NCBI GenBank assembly: GCA_947462335.1
Contig: OX381707.1
Span: forward strand, 86,363,606 to 86,427,605
From: Harmothoe impar
Taxonomy: Eukaryota > Annelida > Polychaeta > Phyllodocida > Polynoidae
Length of the DNA stretch: 64,000 bases
Direction: 5' to 3'
Part shown: positions 9,521 through 20,643 of the stretch, piece after piece
Layout: each line of letters starts with the position of its first letter
Numbering within the stretch: the stretch's first letter is position 1
Notes under the pieces: model-generated
What the model saw: the letters and a program-made list of their open reading frames with translations, nothing else
The model's database searches: none
Told to the model about the DNA's origin: nothing
Translations under genes and position numbers: made by a program

Positions 9521-11011
9521 CAATGAGCGGTTTAAAAGTATATGCTGTGTATATAACAGCTTTGCCGGTTATATTTGTATTTAGTATAGTGAAGGTGACC
9601 ACGCCCCCTTATATAGGACACTCTGACGCAGGGGTCATGCTAGTGTGCTTTTCACCCACTTGGTGGGAGGTGGGTGCTCGCTAAGGAAGCCGCAGCGTGA
9701 ACCACATTTGGATTGAAAAGCAAGTTTGAGAACATGTTTTTGTTGAAATGTGTCTTCTTTCCAGGAAATTAAAGTATCTGTGCATAAAACATACTGGATG
9801 TCTCATTTGTGAATTTTTACCAATAATTGTGGAAGTCTATGACCGGCAACAGGGCTTAAGGAAAAATGAAGTCTCTGACCGTTTATTGCTATTCAGTAAA
9901 AATTTATAAAAAGTATCTAGAAATTTTCAAATAATTAATTTTTTAATTATGCTGACACTTGCATACTATGCGCAAAGATCTATGTGAACATTAGTTCTTA
10001 TATAGTAAAATATATATATTTTTTTAATCATACCAATTAAAAAAGAAGAAAAGTAAAAAAAGGGTATTACACACTTATTTTTTTATACTTAAACCACACG
10101 TATTTAAGGAACTTCTAATACGGTATTATATTAACGCAATACCATTATTCACTTAGATTTTTTTTTTAACAAGATAGTTCAACGAATAGATAGGTTTCCC
10201 TTCATTTACATATACCTGTGTCACGTCTCTGACCGGCATGAGGATATAAATGAAATGTGATGTCTCTGACCGTTTGCTACTAATTCAAGTAAAACCCTTT
10301 AAAAGGTATCTATATATTTTTTTTTATCCCAGTATTAATTCTACACTCACTTGGATACTATTGGAAAGGATCTATGTCAATATAGTAATGTTAGCAATTT
10401 TTTTGGTTGCCATAAATAATTATGCAATTTAAAAAACAACAAAAGGAGGAAACTAGGTTTTTTTCTATACATTTTATTACAGTGAAACAACACGCATAAA
10501 AAAAAAAGTAAAATCAGTTTCATATTAAAGCAATGGGAAGTATCAGTCATATTTAATGAATAAGCACACACTTAAACGAATACATATGTTTCCGTGCATT
10601 TACATATATGGCTGTGATGTCTCTGACCGCTTCAGCATTCATTAGGGATTCAGGTGATGTCTCTGACCGGCAGCACGAGTATATTCATCGGTGTGTAAGG
10701 GAGCAAATAATAGCAATTTCATGACTTTAATACCTTACATACTTACTTTAGGCACCACGACACTTTACCTATTCAGGATTAGATGAAAGAATTAACAGCC
10801 GCTCGTTTAAAATTGAAATCTAAATTCCCTATTTCAAAACATCATAATATGTTACATTTCACAGAATTTCCAACACTGGGGATAATTACATTTTTACATT
10901 TAAGGAATGTTGTCTAAACATTGACATGTGTCCCCCCTTCACAGAGCAGCCTTATTTTTTCCGGAACCCCAGATTGAATTTTGCTAACCATATTTGGCCC
11001 TTTTGTTGTTG
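9521..11011 (+). other. AT-rich non-coding stretch with scattered GTCTCTGACCG motifs
   Basis: No coding potential. It holds + oriented GTCTCTGACCG copies at about 9871, 10,225, 10,262, 10,619 and 10,659; several are preceded by GTGAT, giving the 17-mer GTGATGTCTCTGACCGG. A short GC-box/TATA-like string, CACGCCCCCTTATATAGG at 9601-9618, could be a core promoter, but no gene is placed after it. Confidence 0.6.
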
Positions 11012-11234
11012 CCGGTCAGAGACATCACTTTCGGACTACACTTTTCTTCTAACAACTCCATCAGGGTAATTACAATTATATAACAACCAGCATAATTTTT
11101 AAACAAATCTGTATATATATCACAATATTAAAAAATAAAAAAAATTAAAAAAAAACTACTTTTACTCACTGCCGGTCAGAGACGGCAGCCGGTCAGAGAC
11201 GGCAGCCGGTCAGAGACGGCACCCGGTCAGAGAC
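11012..11234 (-). repeat. inverted CCGGTCAGAGAC motif cluster, likely transposon right end
   Basis: CCGGTCAGAGAC occurs at 11,012-11,023 (as CCGGTCAGAGACATCAC, the exact reverse complement of the + oriented 17-mer) and at 11,172, 11,189, 11,206 and 11,223. The last four are phased every 17 bp. The opposed orientation to 8679-10,670 is the reason for calling a transposon end here. Confidence 0.75.
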
Positions 11235-11924
11235 AAAAACATTGGCCCAAGGTCATGAGACACAGCCTTATCCTTAAGATATATCAACAGCTTTCTGAAT
11301 GTGATGTCTTAAATGAATCTGCTTCATAGAGCTATTCCTACCAGTGCAGCTAGAAGATATACTCTACTGCCGGCTACAAGAGACAGAGCATGTAGACCTC
11401 TCCTTTCATGTATCCCTCAGCCCTGCCAAGACTCACCCCCTGTAACTAATGGAAGATTGGCCCAGTGAAGCCTGTAGAAGTTAAGGCTGAAGAGACTCTC
11501 TTCATCCAGGCGATGTAGTCTTGTAGAGACGGATCACACAGGGCATGTAGACCTCTCCCTTAATGTATGACTGCCCCCAGCCGAGACTCACAGCCTGTCA
11601 CTAATGGTAGATGGAGATCAGACAGGCCTGCTGAGGGACCGGCCCAAGATGCACTCATCCGCCAAAGACAATACCATCCTTCATAGAGAATGTGTATTTT
11701 GTGTATTTCTAGATCCCTTCTTTTGTGACCTGCCTCTGCATCTTTATATACTATTTTCATTGCCTACCCATTGTTGATTTCCTTTCCTTATATTTTCTAT
11801 CAATCTTTTCTGTCACGATGCATGAATTACATGTAGGTCTTTTAGCCTAAAGCATATACTCTTCATAATATTCTCTGAGACCTGTACAGAATGCTTCAGG
11901 TTGACTAGAGTTGACGACCTAGCT

Positions 11925-12060
11925 AACAGAAAAACGTTATTTTACGTCAAAATAACGTTTTAAAATTTTATATAACATTATGCCATAGTGAGGAACCTTA
12001 GGGAAACGTTATATAACGTTGTATAACGTTATAAAATGTGCTATAACGTTTTTTGTTTAC
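11925..12060. mobile_element. small ACGTT-rich inverted-repeat insertion
   Basis: AAAAACGTTAT at 11,930 is mirrored by ATAACGTTTTTTG at 12,043, with several further ATAACGTT copies between. The related copy near 39,730 continues without this block, which supports an insertion of about 130 bp. Exact ends and target duplication are not resolved. Confidence 0.5.
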
Positions 12061-12398
12061 TGGGAAGTTGAGAGTGTTAACCTCATCAGGCTAGGTGCTG
12101 AGTTCGCTAGATGTCACTACAAATAAAATATAACACGGCCTTCTTGGATTTGAAAACATAGAACAACCAGCAGGCTAAGCGTTCTACAATGCTCACTGCT
12201 GGTATCAGTGTATAGCACTTTTCTTCCTAGCACCAAAGAATGGTTATTGGATCACATCAATATGTATAGGATGGTACCAATGATCAAATCATTACTCAAA
12301 GTGTAGAGGCTGGTTGGATTTTATATCATTGTCGTTTTGATGTTTTAAATTAGAAACTCACCATCCACTCCAGATCTTAAACCGTATTACACTGTAAA

Positions 12399-12843
12399 CA
12401 GGTCTGGGAAATGAAGGGAAACCCTCCCCAGAGCTGTTATTTACACCAGTGTTAATTTTCACAACGCAGGTAGGTGCACACTGCAGGGCTCACTGCCTAC
12501 TGGTTGAAGTGGAGGAGCACAGAGGGAAAGTCTATAGAAAAAGCTTATTTATATGTGATTTCATGGCGATCCCATGTATGATTCACTATTCCCCATGTAT
12601 GGTTCAAGAGCATACACTAATCTATCTTATGGGATATAAACATTTAACAGCAAATTGATAGAAAATTCAGCAAATGGGTTATAAGAAAACCATTGCTAAT
12701 TTTAGCCCTGTAGTGTTTATGCTGATAGCAAAACCGTTGCTAATTCTAGCCCTGCAGTGTTTTCACACGTACCTGCGTTGTGAAAATTAACACTGGTGTA
12801 AATAATGGCTCTGGGGAGGGTTTCCCTTCATTTCCCGGACCTG
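12399..12843. mobile_element. 445-bp MITE-like element with ~90-bp terminal inverted repeats
   Basis: The left end CAGGTCTGGGAAATGAAGGG matches the reverse complement of the right end CCCTTCATTTCCCGGACCTG, and similarity continues about 90 bp inward on each side to a CACTGCAGGGCT block. It is flanked on both sides by GTAAA (12,394-12,398 and 12,844-12,848), a likely 5-bp target duplication. No coding frame. Confidence 0.85.
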
Positions 12844-13010
12844 GTAAAAGGTTAATGTGGGAACACAGGATAATCTACTGTAGAATGAATCTACAATAGA
12901 ATCTACTGCAGATGTACAGCAAATATTGCTGTTAACCACCTATCATAACCTACAGTAGAACCTACTGTCCACCTAAAAAATTGCAACCAACCCTTTACAG
13001 TGTAGATATT

Positions 13011-13813
13011 TATTCCTATCTAATTGCAGACTAAACATGTAATATATATAACATGTTGCCCTGTATGGCCTGCAAAGTACATTATATCATTGAGCCCTTC
13101 ATTCTAAATACCTGAATGCAGCCCTGGTAAAGAGGGCCAGCCAAGCCTGTATCCTGCTGACTTTTAAAAAGCATGTGCAGGTTGTCCTATGTTGGTCAGG
13201 TTAGTAAGCACAGTGACTTCTGATAGGCCTCTCTCTGCAACCCCTTCAGGACAGCTGAGGGTTCCGATGCATAAATGTGCAACCATGGCCTATCATGCAA
13301 AAGATTTGGTATTAGCACACTCCAGCATGATGTACAAATGCATCACTGGCTGCAGCAACTAGTTTGTGATACTGCGACACAGCAACATAATGACCTGAGG
13401 CATCCTTCCTTCCTGAGTAGTTTCCGCCTCCCCTCTGACCACTCAGGCAGACATTAGTGACAGTGTAACTGGAGCTGGTCCTCCTTCCTCACAGGCTTCA
13501 GTTCCAGGCCATGTGAGTCTAAGCCACACTTTGGAGGAGGTGCATTGTTGATTCCTGTCTACAGTACAGTGCATCTAATAAGTTTTGCATGGGCACTGCA
13601 CAGTGTTTACTGTATAATTGCTTGGCTATGGTCATCCATTGATGAATTGCGGCATGTTTGTTCAATCTTTTTTTTTAGATACAAGATTTACTATGCTTAA
13701 CTATAGGATGAATCATATTCAATGCCCCCCATTGAATACAATGTGGCCGTATTTAATGGGCTAGAAAAAGGCTAGATTTCTTCATTTAATGGCTTAAAAT
13801 AAAAAAATAAATG
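13011..13813. other. non-coding, no feature recognised
   Basis: Only short spurious frames; no repeat or signal that I can support. Confidence 0.5.
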
Positions 13814-13960
13814 CAAATGCCAAATACATTGATACCTCTCTGCTGTATTTCTCTCGTGGGGGCTGGGGCATATCCCACTCAGCCTGTGGCTTCATGGGAT
13901 ATGGCCCTAGCCCCCACTCGTGGAATACGGCAGAGCCGGTATCAATGGCGTTGGCATTTG
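13814..13960. repeat. 147-bp imperfect inverted repeat (hairpin)
   Basis: The left arm from CAAATGCCAAATACATTGAT pairs with the right arm ending GTATCAATGGCGTTGGCATTTG. The arms are about 62 bp with scattered mismatches around a ~20-nt loop near 13,887. GC content (GTGGGGGCTGGGGC) is higher than the flanks. It could be a small foldback element or, if transcribed, an RNA hairpin. Confidence 0.8.
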
Positions 13961-14640
13961 TCTATATAGCATATATCTAGCTCAACATGAAATGGTAGAG
14001 AAGAGTTACATTAGATTTCCTTTCTAAATCTGACTACCCCTGACTTTTGACTGGTAACTAGAGAGCACTAAACTAGGGGTCTAAACGCTCAGTCCTGTAC
14101 ACTAGTCAAAGTAGTCATACTCAACCATAATGCCTTTGTTGACTTTGTTACCATGGACCGAAAAAAATCAAATGTAACAATGCGATATAGCTAATTGTGA
14201 TGTCTGTGACTTTATACAACATGCCTTGTAGTGGACACATGAGGACAGGTGATTCAGCAGTGAACTTTTTTTCTTCTAACCCCTGCATTAGCTGGGTAAT
14301 ACTTTTGTCTTTTGAAATTATTTGTAAGCTTGTGCAAACATACATAGGGATTGTATATTTGACTTGGAGCTTTCCTGTGACCCACACACAAGATGGCACA
14401 GGGTACAAAACTGCCAATAGAATCAAAGGAGAAAGTGTCTTCTCATTTGTCCTACATATGTAAGTAGAGATGCACCATACAGAATTTAAAATAGGTTGAT
14501 CTCATCATCAACTACTCATTACTTAGCCTGTTTAGAGGTCTTAGCAGAATAATGGGAATACACCCATGCTCGGGGATATCATCATACCCTCCTCAAAGGA
14601 TCTACAAAACATCACCTGAAGGACAGAGACTGTGACAAAA
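13961..14640. other. non-coding, no feature recognised
   Basis: Two overlapping frames on opposite strands (14,148-14,463) lack any recognisable motif and are taken as chance. Confidence 0.45.
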
Positions 14641-14860
14641 TTACATGCTCTCTGAACTACTATAATCTGTTAGACATCAAAGCAAAACTGATATAAAGCA
14701 TGCATGCCCTTAATTAAAGATAAATCAATTTGTCAAAAACAAAATTCGGTTTGCCCTGGAAAACAGAGCCAGCCTTGAACTGTTGATTTAATTTTGCATG
14801 AAAGCAATGTCAAATCAATACCTTGGAACTCCTCCAACCTCTCAGCTTCTTATGATATAT
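14640..14860 (+). repeat. dispersed repeat, inverted copy at 30,600-30,830
   Basis: GTTAGACATCAAAG, ACTGATATAAAGCATGCATG and AGATAAATCAATTTG here match the reverse complement of sequence at 30,700-30,815. The copy at 30.6-30.8 kb lies just beyond the 5' side of the full-length LINE. Confidence 0.65.
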
Positions 14861-14869
14861 CATCAACAA

Positions 14870-16130
14870 TATCATGAGAGCTCATGTAGTGACAATCCGT
14901 GTGGAGGAGTTGTTTTGTATCCACATATACAGCATATCATTTTGCAGTCTCTATACATATTAATTCGCAAAGGCTGACATGTCAAGATATTCACAACCAT
15001 TATATCTTGGAATCTATAGGAAGGAGTGTGGTTGATAGCAGGAACTAAAGTGAGACTGACTTAGTCTCAGCTTCTCAATGTTCTTCCCATCACTCCTCAC
15101 CAGTGGCTGGGAGAACCTCTTTTATTTGTGTAAATAATGAGCTTCCTTTGCCACCCGCGTGCCCCTTTGTCTTCATCAGTTTGGCATATAGCGCTCCCCA
15201 AACGGCCCCTCTGCTCTCCTGCCACCCAGAACTACCTGTGCATTATGTCACTTTGATGTTCCTCCCGTTCCCCATGTGCTACTTACCTATGGTGCCAAGT
15301 GTTACACTTTCCCTGACCCATAAGTCTGAAAACATTAGCCAAAAGGTGACTACGAGAGACAGTATTGTGGTGACTTTAACCTTTTTGTAAGTTTTTTTCC
15401 CGTGCTATTGCGTAAACCACTCTCCTTTCACCTCGATCAAAGGGAAACAAATGGGGTCCCTCAGGTCCCAATCAGGGATCTTACATTACTCTCTTTACCT
15501 TCCACATTCCAGGCACTTGCCTCTCAGCAGGCCTGGTCAGGGGCTGGTTGATTGGATGAATGAGTGATTGGAGCAGACACCGGGACATTAGGTACTTCTG
15601 TGCTGGAGGGAAAGGTACAGAGCAGTTGGTAAGGGCTTCCCAATCCTTGTCTTGTCAGAAAAAGGACTTTACTCACAGCCAGACTTCAGTCCAGAAAACT
15701 AAGAACCAAGCATGACTGCATTAATTTAATTATTTTCATAATGTAAATACTTACCATAATTGACAATTTTTGAAGTTATAAAGTTTGAAAGGGTTCTACG
15801 CCGAGGCAAGAACTAAGTCAATATCTTATTTGCATTAAGTGGATTATGCATTTTTGAGATGACAGATCTCACTAGCAAAATGAATACTGATCCAACATTT
15901 GAATGGTGAACAGGTAGGCTACCTTGTTTCTGTCATTCTCGGTATTGTGTGAGTCTCCTCAAGGCAAATGTGCTATAATACACAATGCATTTGCATCACT
16001 TTAGTGAATAATGGCAATCTTACTGCATGAATGTTGGCACTTGAGCCAACATCAGACCATCTAAAGTCACACTTTAAGCACTATCAATTCCACTTAATGC
16101 TACTTAAAGCTGCTTTAATGTCATTCTGAC
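14870..16130 (+). repeat. ~1.2 kb repeat, inverted copy at 22,140-23,320
   Basis: Many blocks match the reverse complement of 22,140-23,320. Examples are the TTATTTGTGTAAATAATGAGCTTCC region, GTGTTACACTTTCCCTGACC, the ACTTTACTCACAGCCAGAC region, and the GCATTTGCATCACTTTAGT end. Divergence is moderate with indels. No coding capacity. It is either an inverted segmental duplication or two copies of one non-autonomous element. Confidence 0.75.
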
Positions 16131-16146
16131 TTTTCCAGGACAGTTA

Positions 16147-17610
16147 TTTTTTATTTTTTTTTGAACAAATTTCCTTTATTTGCGATTTATCATAACAGTT
16201 ACATCAAGATAAAGTTATATGTCATGACAAATGTCGCATAAAGGAGGCCGCCTTTCAGTTCTATCAATATAGCAGAACTGGTTTTGGGTAGCAACCTGTC
16301 ATCGTCATTGCTGTTTACATTTCTTTAGGGTGCCGCCCGGTGCAAGCTTAAATCTAGGGAAAAAAATGAAGAAATAGGATATGTTGAGGCCGTTCCAGCT
16401 CACTACATTTATTGTCAATAACTTATACTACGACTCCATGGAGTGGTAGTAATTTTACTTACTACCGATTTGTTGGGCTCTCAGGTAACTCTTAATGATA
16501 ATAAATAAATGCAATAAATAATAATAAAATGGAATGTTAATAAAGTGCTACAAATATTGAGAAGTAGACAGATCTTTACGAGGTCATCTGCAAAGGTTCA
16601 TGTCAATACAATAGTTGGTTCTCAACAATCTCTGAGGCAATTTTTAATAACTGCTTCTCAGATCTAGGTGCAAGTAAAATAAAAATTAAAACATACTGGA
16701 ATTTTCACAAAAAAACATCTGTCGATGGTGTACACTTAAAGTTGGTTTGTTTTCATTGGTTTACATGTCTAGGGTTTTTTTTGGGGTATGAGCGCCACTA
16801 ACCTGCGCTTCATTTCAGCTTTAAATAACTCAAGAGTGGGGATTAACCTATCCTCGGATTTTTGGCTATTCCACAGGGTAGCAAGTGTGTATTCAACACT
16901 ATTCTGGTACATCGTGAGCTTTGACATGTGCATTTTTAATACCGGTCCATCCCAACATCTAGTGCGTAGCGCTCTTTGGTCTAAATACTTCTCTTGTCGT
17001 GAGCGCTGATAGGCTGCGATTAACATATGTGTTCTCCTCCTATCTCTAATATGATTACAATTGGTTGTTGCAAGCACATAGTCTGTTGGGGTTCTTACTG
17101 GTGCTTTTAAGGCGATTTTTAGGCATTACTTTGGCATCTGCCAAGTTTTACAAGGGTATCTACATTCGCGTTACTAACTAGTACATCTCCATACTCAATG
17201 ATCGGCAATACATATGTTTTATAGATCTCCAAGAGAATATCAGTGTCCATGTGCCTTGATAACTGAGCCATCTGATAAGCTCTGTAATTTGAACTGTTAA
17301 TTTGGTGGTTGAGAAATTTCTCGTAAGTTAATTTTGGGTCTAGAATGACCCCGAGGTAGGTATAGGATGGTACTCTAAGCAGTCTCTCACCATTTAAAAA
17401 TAGCTCACAGTTTCTAGGTTTGTGGCTGAAGGACATGTATTTAGTCTTGGAGACATTAACAGTTAATTTATTACCTGTGCACCATGTGGCAAACCTATCT
17501 AAATCTTCTTGTAGCATTTGTACCGTGTTTATCAAATTATTGCTTGAGCAGTATATTGCAGTGTCATCAGCATATAGTTATATGGAAGTTACTAAATTTA
17601 AAACGGCTAA
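16147..17610 (-). pseudogene. 5'-truncated LINE: reverse transcriptase C-terminal part with frameshift
   Basis: Read on the minus strand, the fragment starts just before a YADD catalytic box (about 17,560-17,580). It continues through the RT thumb (LNGERLLRVPSYTYLGVILD, IYKTYVLPIIEYGDVL) to about 17,120, then shifts frame near 17,120-17,130. The rest (RDRRRTHMLIAAYQR, 16,769-17,077) completes the usual C-terminus. A 3' UTR follows, ending at an AATAAA and an A-rich tail near 16,147-16,175. The truncation, single frameshift and tail are typical of a dead LINE insertion. It belongs to a different family from the full-length LINE at 24.7-30.6 kb. Confidence 0.85.
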
Positions 17611-17659
17611 AATAGTGAGTTAAAGCAATAAAAGATGTGTTTAAAAAGATTGATTTTGC

Positions 17660-17830
17660 AGTGACCAGATCTGTAAAGAGCCAGACTGCAGCTGTAGACT
17701 AGAGCAGACAGAGCAGACAGTGTGTACAGACCTCTCTCTTATTGTCTGCCCCCAGCTAAGACTCACTTACTAATGGAAGCTGGGCCCAGTGAAGCCTGCA
17801 GACACACTGACTGTAGATTAGCCCCTTCTG
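17660..17830 (+). repeat. copy of the ~130-bp dispersed repeat
   Basis: Contains CTAGAGCAGACAGAGCAGAC, GACCTCTCTCTTATTGTCTG and ACTAATGGAAGCTGGG, shared with copies near 11.4, 11.6, 22.0 (inverted), 38.8, 40.0 and 40.2 (inverted), 45.9 and 48.3 kb. Confidence 0.7.
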
Positions 17831-18480
17831 CCAATACAGCCTTAATATAGATATCTATATGGGATTGCTTTCTGAAAGGAAAAGTAAAAAATATCTGCTA
17901 TTAAGAATTTGAGAATTTAAACCACATGAATGAAAAAGTTGGTTAACATCTAAAAGAACATCCACAACTACTAGAGAGTGTGCTTTGATTGTGTAGTTGA
18001 ATAATTCCACAGATCAGAATTAATTAATCTAACCAATTAATATCACAAAACATCTCAAATGAAAATGAAAAAAAATACAGAGACCAAAGGAGAGACACCT
18101 AGAAGGGATAAGACTGGGGTGAGAGATTGTATGGGAAGAGCAGATTCAGAAAGTCACCAATGTCCCTATTGTCAGAATGGCAGTAAGTGGAAGTGGTAAA
18201 AATCCCTTAATCAAAAACTTCCCCTAACCATACAGTTTGTTACCAAGAACCGTGATTTGACAGTTTACTATGATAGAATACAATTCACTTTTAAATAAAC
18301 TTACATCAAACAAGCTAGCATTATATAATAGGTTCATCAGGCTCCCTTGGTCACACACTGCCCTAAACTCAAAAGGAGATCCACTGCAGTGCGAGAAAAA
18401 TATGCTCTGAACTTTATCTTGAGAACTGGTTTTAGTCACGGAATTGATTGGTAGCCTTTAAAATGCTCATACTTACGCAA
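17831..18480. other. non-coding, no feature recognised
   Basis: AT-rich; only spurious short frames. Confidence 0.45.
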
Positions 18481-18860
18481 AATGTATCCTTAAAGGGTTG
18501 ATCACCAGATCCAGCACTAAATGGCGGTGCCCTCAGCTGACTCCCCAAAGCCAGCCCTAATCTCATCTGAAGGATGATTCATCTCAATGCTACAAAAGGT
18601 GATTATTAGACCTTTTCATGAAAACTGGTTTAAGCTCTGAGGTGAAGGGTAATTTCTCAGACTTTTGTTTATTGAAATCCTGTCGGCACAAAGAAACTGT
18701 CCTACTGACAGTGTCTGCGGATGAAAACTGGGAAAGACAATGGTGAGATGTGATGAAGGGAAGGTGACTTTTTGCATCAGCTTTCATTGAATTTATCTCC
18801 ATGATTTTAGTTTCAATGGATGATGAGTTACCATTTTCCTAGTACAAGTTATGATATGGT
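18480..18860 (+). repeat. dispersed ~380-bp repeat
   Basis: Shares ATCCAGCACTAAATG, ACTGGTTTAAGCTCTG, TTTGTTTATTGAAATCCTGT and TTTAGTTTCAATGG blocks with 38,090-38,480 (same orientation). It also matches 42,480-42,720 (same orientation, diverged) and 50,220-50,510 (opposite orientation). Confidence 0.7.
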
Positions 18861-19440
18861 AAGCCTTTCATCTTGACTTTCATACCGCCCAGTTCCTAGT
18901 AGCGCTATTTGTTACTGAAGCGATGCCATCACAAAATGGGCATTTGTAATGATTGGGAACTAATCAGAATCATATGGATGACTTCCATCAAAAGGTGTGA
19001 CACAAAATGAGTTGTATGCTGGATCCAGCCACACTCTTTAACATGTCAAGGCGGCTTGGTGCCTTAAAACATCTTGTCTTTATCAGTTACCTATTCTGCA
19101 ATTATTATGATGTATAGCTTGGTTTAATCTTTTGAATAGTCAAAAAGGTAACTCACCTTTAGTAAGGGCATGTATTGTTTTGAAGGGCATGTCTTTTTTG
19201 AAGAAGGATTGAGGGATGCATATATGTATTAATGTTTAAAATAAAGAGCATCACTTAGAAGTGGCCTCATAAGTGGTTACTGCACTTGTGGTCCTTGCCT
19301 TGGGCCCTGTGCAGAACAGGGAAAGAACCCCCTGTTGTACTAACCACCATCTTGGCCACTTTTGTTTGCAACTCTCTCTATTTTTACAAGTCCAATATTT
19401 ATGGTTTATTTCAGAGATAATAAGAGACGGGAAATTCACA
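18861..19440. other. non-coding, no feature recognised
   Basis: No reading frame with a recognisable motif. AATAAA at about 19,240 is not linked to a gene. Confidence 0.4.
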
Positions 19441-19775
19441 TTCCAGGATATCAGCTGGAAGGCGTTTCACCGTATCATCCGGAGGGTCCGTATGTGCTAT
19501 TTTTGTGTTTCAGTTCATTTTTGCATTTCAGCTCAACATGTCCACATCTTACGGAAAAAGATAGGCCGCCGTATGTACATACGGCCGGCCGTATTCACAT
19601 ACGGCGAAAATTGCGTTTCAGCTCAACATGCGGGGCACAAAAATTCCGCATCTTTGGCGTATTTGGAGCCCAGAAGGCGGAGGGGTAGAGGGGGTGGTGG
19701 TATGTCAAAAACCACATAAAAAGGGGTTATATGTAGGGCCGTATGTTGTAAATTGGGTCCGTATGTTGGTAGTGA
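19441..19775. repeat. cluster of CCGTATGT/ACATACGG motifs
   Basis: CCGTATGT occurs near 19,488, 19,569, 19,738 and 19,758, and ACATACGG near 19,576 and 19,598. They form a local palindrome CCGTATGTACATACGG followed by GCCGTATTCACATACGGC. TTTCAGCTCAACATG is repeated at about 19,526 and 19,617. It resembles the motif clusters of the neighbouring elements but with a different core. Confidence 0.6.
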
Positions 19776-20080
19776 AGGAAATGGTGGTTGGCATGAGGAG
19801 TTGGTAGTGGACGTGAGGAGTTGGTAGTGGATGTGAGGAGTTGGTAGTTGATTTGAGAAGGTGGTAGTACAAGTGAGGAGGTGGTAGTACACGTGAGGAG
19901 GTGGTAGTACACATGAGGAGGTGGTAGTAGGCCTACACGTGAGCAGGTGGTTGTACACCTGAGGAGGTGGTAGTACACGTGAGGAGGAGGCCTACACGTA
20001 AGCAGGTGGTAGACAGGAGAGGTCGGGGAAGAGAAAGGAGAGGTTGGGGAAGAGACAGGAGAGGTCAGGAAAGGCACTGG
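19776..20080 (+). repeat. degenerate ~20-24-bp tandem repeat
   Basis: Units close to GAGGAGGTGGTAGTACACGT recur about ten times, grading at the right end into GAGGTCGGGGAAGAGAAAGG units. The open frames on the minus strand (rich in HLLTCTTT) are products of the repeat, not genes. Confidence 0.85.
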
Positions 20081-20350
20081 ATTTGGAGTGTTTTCTTCAC
20101 CTCTGGCGCCCAGCCAGCTCTGTACTCTGATAGCTATTGTCTACCAACGTTTATACACAAGGAGTCTATAGACAGATTTTCAGCTGCGTAGGGCCATTAT
20201 TTACCGAGTTACAGAAAAAAAGACATTTTTTTTGTAAAATTTCCTAGAAACTCAATACATATTTTTAAAGTTTCTTTTATTATAAAGGTAGAAGTTGGAC
20301 TTTACTTATCTATTCAACCAAATATTTCTAGAGCCATTTTTTTACATATA

Positions 20351-20643
20351 TAGGTGCACTTTAAAAAGGGTGAAAGGAGGTGGGGGACTGTACTAGCTTA
20401 CAGAATAAAAGTTAAGGTCCACATGACCTCCCGCAATTGGTTTGCGATCTCCATTCCCTCATATATATATGAGAGGAGTTGAAGCCAGCATGACTTAGCT
20501 TCTAGGTGGCAGCACCAACACAGCCCGGAATTTGTGGATCCACACAGGGGAGAAACCTCTCTTGTGTTGCCTACCAGGTACAGTGGCTGCACCAACACAG
20601 CCCATACAGAGCTGGCGAAAATGCCCCCTTTTTAAAGTGCATA
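20351..20643. mobile_element. ~290-bp MITE nested in the left foldback arm
   Basis: TGCACTTTAAAAAGGG at the left is mirrored by CCCTTTTTAAAGTGCA at the right, and the opposite foldback arm lacks this block entirely, so it is a clear insertion. The flanks are compatible with a TA target duplication. Its interior includes a string that reads IHTGEKP on the + strand near 20,535. Confidence 0.75.

Larger units (their letters stand above)
338..11240 (+). mobile_element. putative large two-gene DNA transposon (left end not in window)
   Basis: Inference from three observations. First, two adjacent + strand frames, of which the second has an RNase H/DDE-like transposase core. Second, a motif GTCTCTGACCGG that recurs in + orientation between 8679 and 10,670 and in reverse orientation at 11,012 and 11,172-11,234, where four copies are spaced exactly 17 bp apart. 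Third, a ~155-bp tandem array downstream of the genes that carries the same motif. Opposed clusters of one motif near an end are typical of transposase-binding subterminal repeats. The right boundary is set just after the last inverted motif (11,234). No matching motif cluster lies upstream of 338, so the left end would be outside the window. A domesticated or decayed copy cannot be excluded. Confidence 0.5.
11300..13010 (+). repeat. dispersed ~1 kb repeat (inverted partner at 39,360-40,290)
   Basis: Blocks such as AGAGACAGAGCATGTAGACC, ACTAATGGAAGA, GACAATACCATCCTTCATAG and GACCTGTACAGAATGCTTCAG recur in the opposite orientation and order at 39,360-40,290. Parts also recur at 17.7, 22.0, 38.8, 45.9 and 48.3 kb. 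The copy here holds two partial tandem units (11,370-11,470 and 11,515-11,640) and two insertions described separately. It ends in a TCTACTGTAG-rich tract (12,860-12,990) that also flanks the partner. It has no coding capacity and looks like a non-autonomous element. Confidence 0.7.

Noticed and set aside
9601..9618. CArG box (SRF site) in CCTTATATAGG
   Set aside because: Seven A/T bases lie between CC and GG instead of six, so it does not fit the consensus. Left as a TATA-like string only.
14148..14463. Overlapping ~90-codon frames on both strands
   Set aside because: No motif, no codon bias and no context; chance frames.
19623..20077. Minus strand frames rich in HLLTCTTT
   Set aside because: Products of the GTGGTAGTACACGT tandem repeat read backwards.
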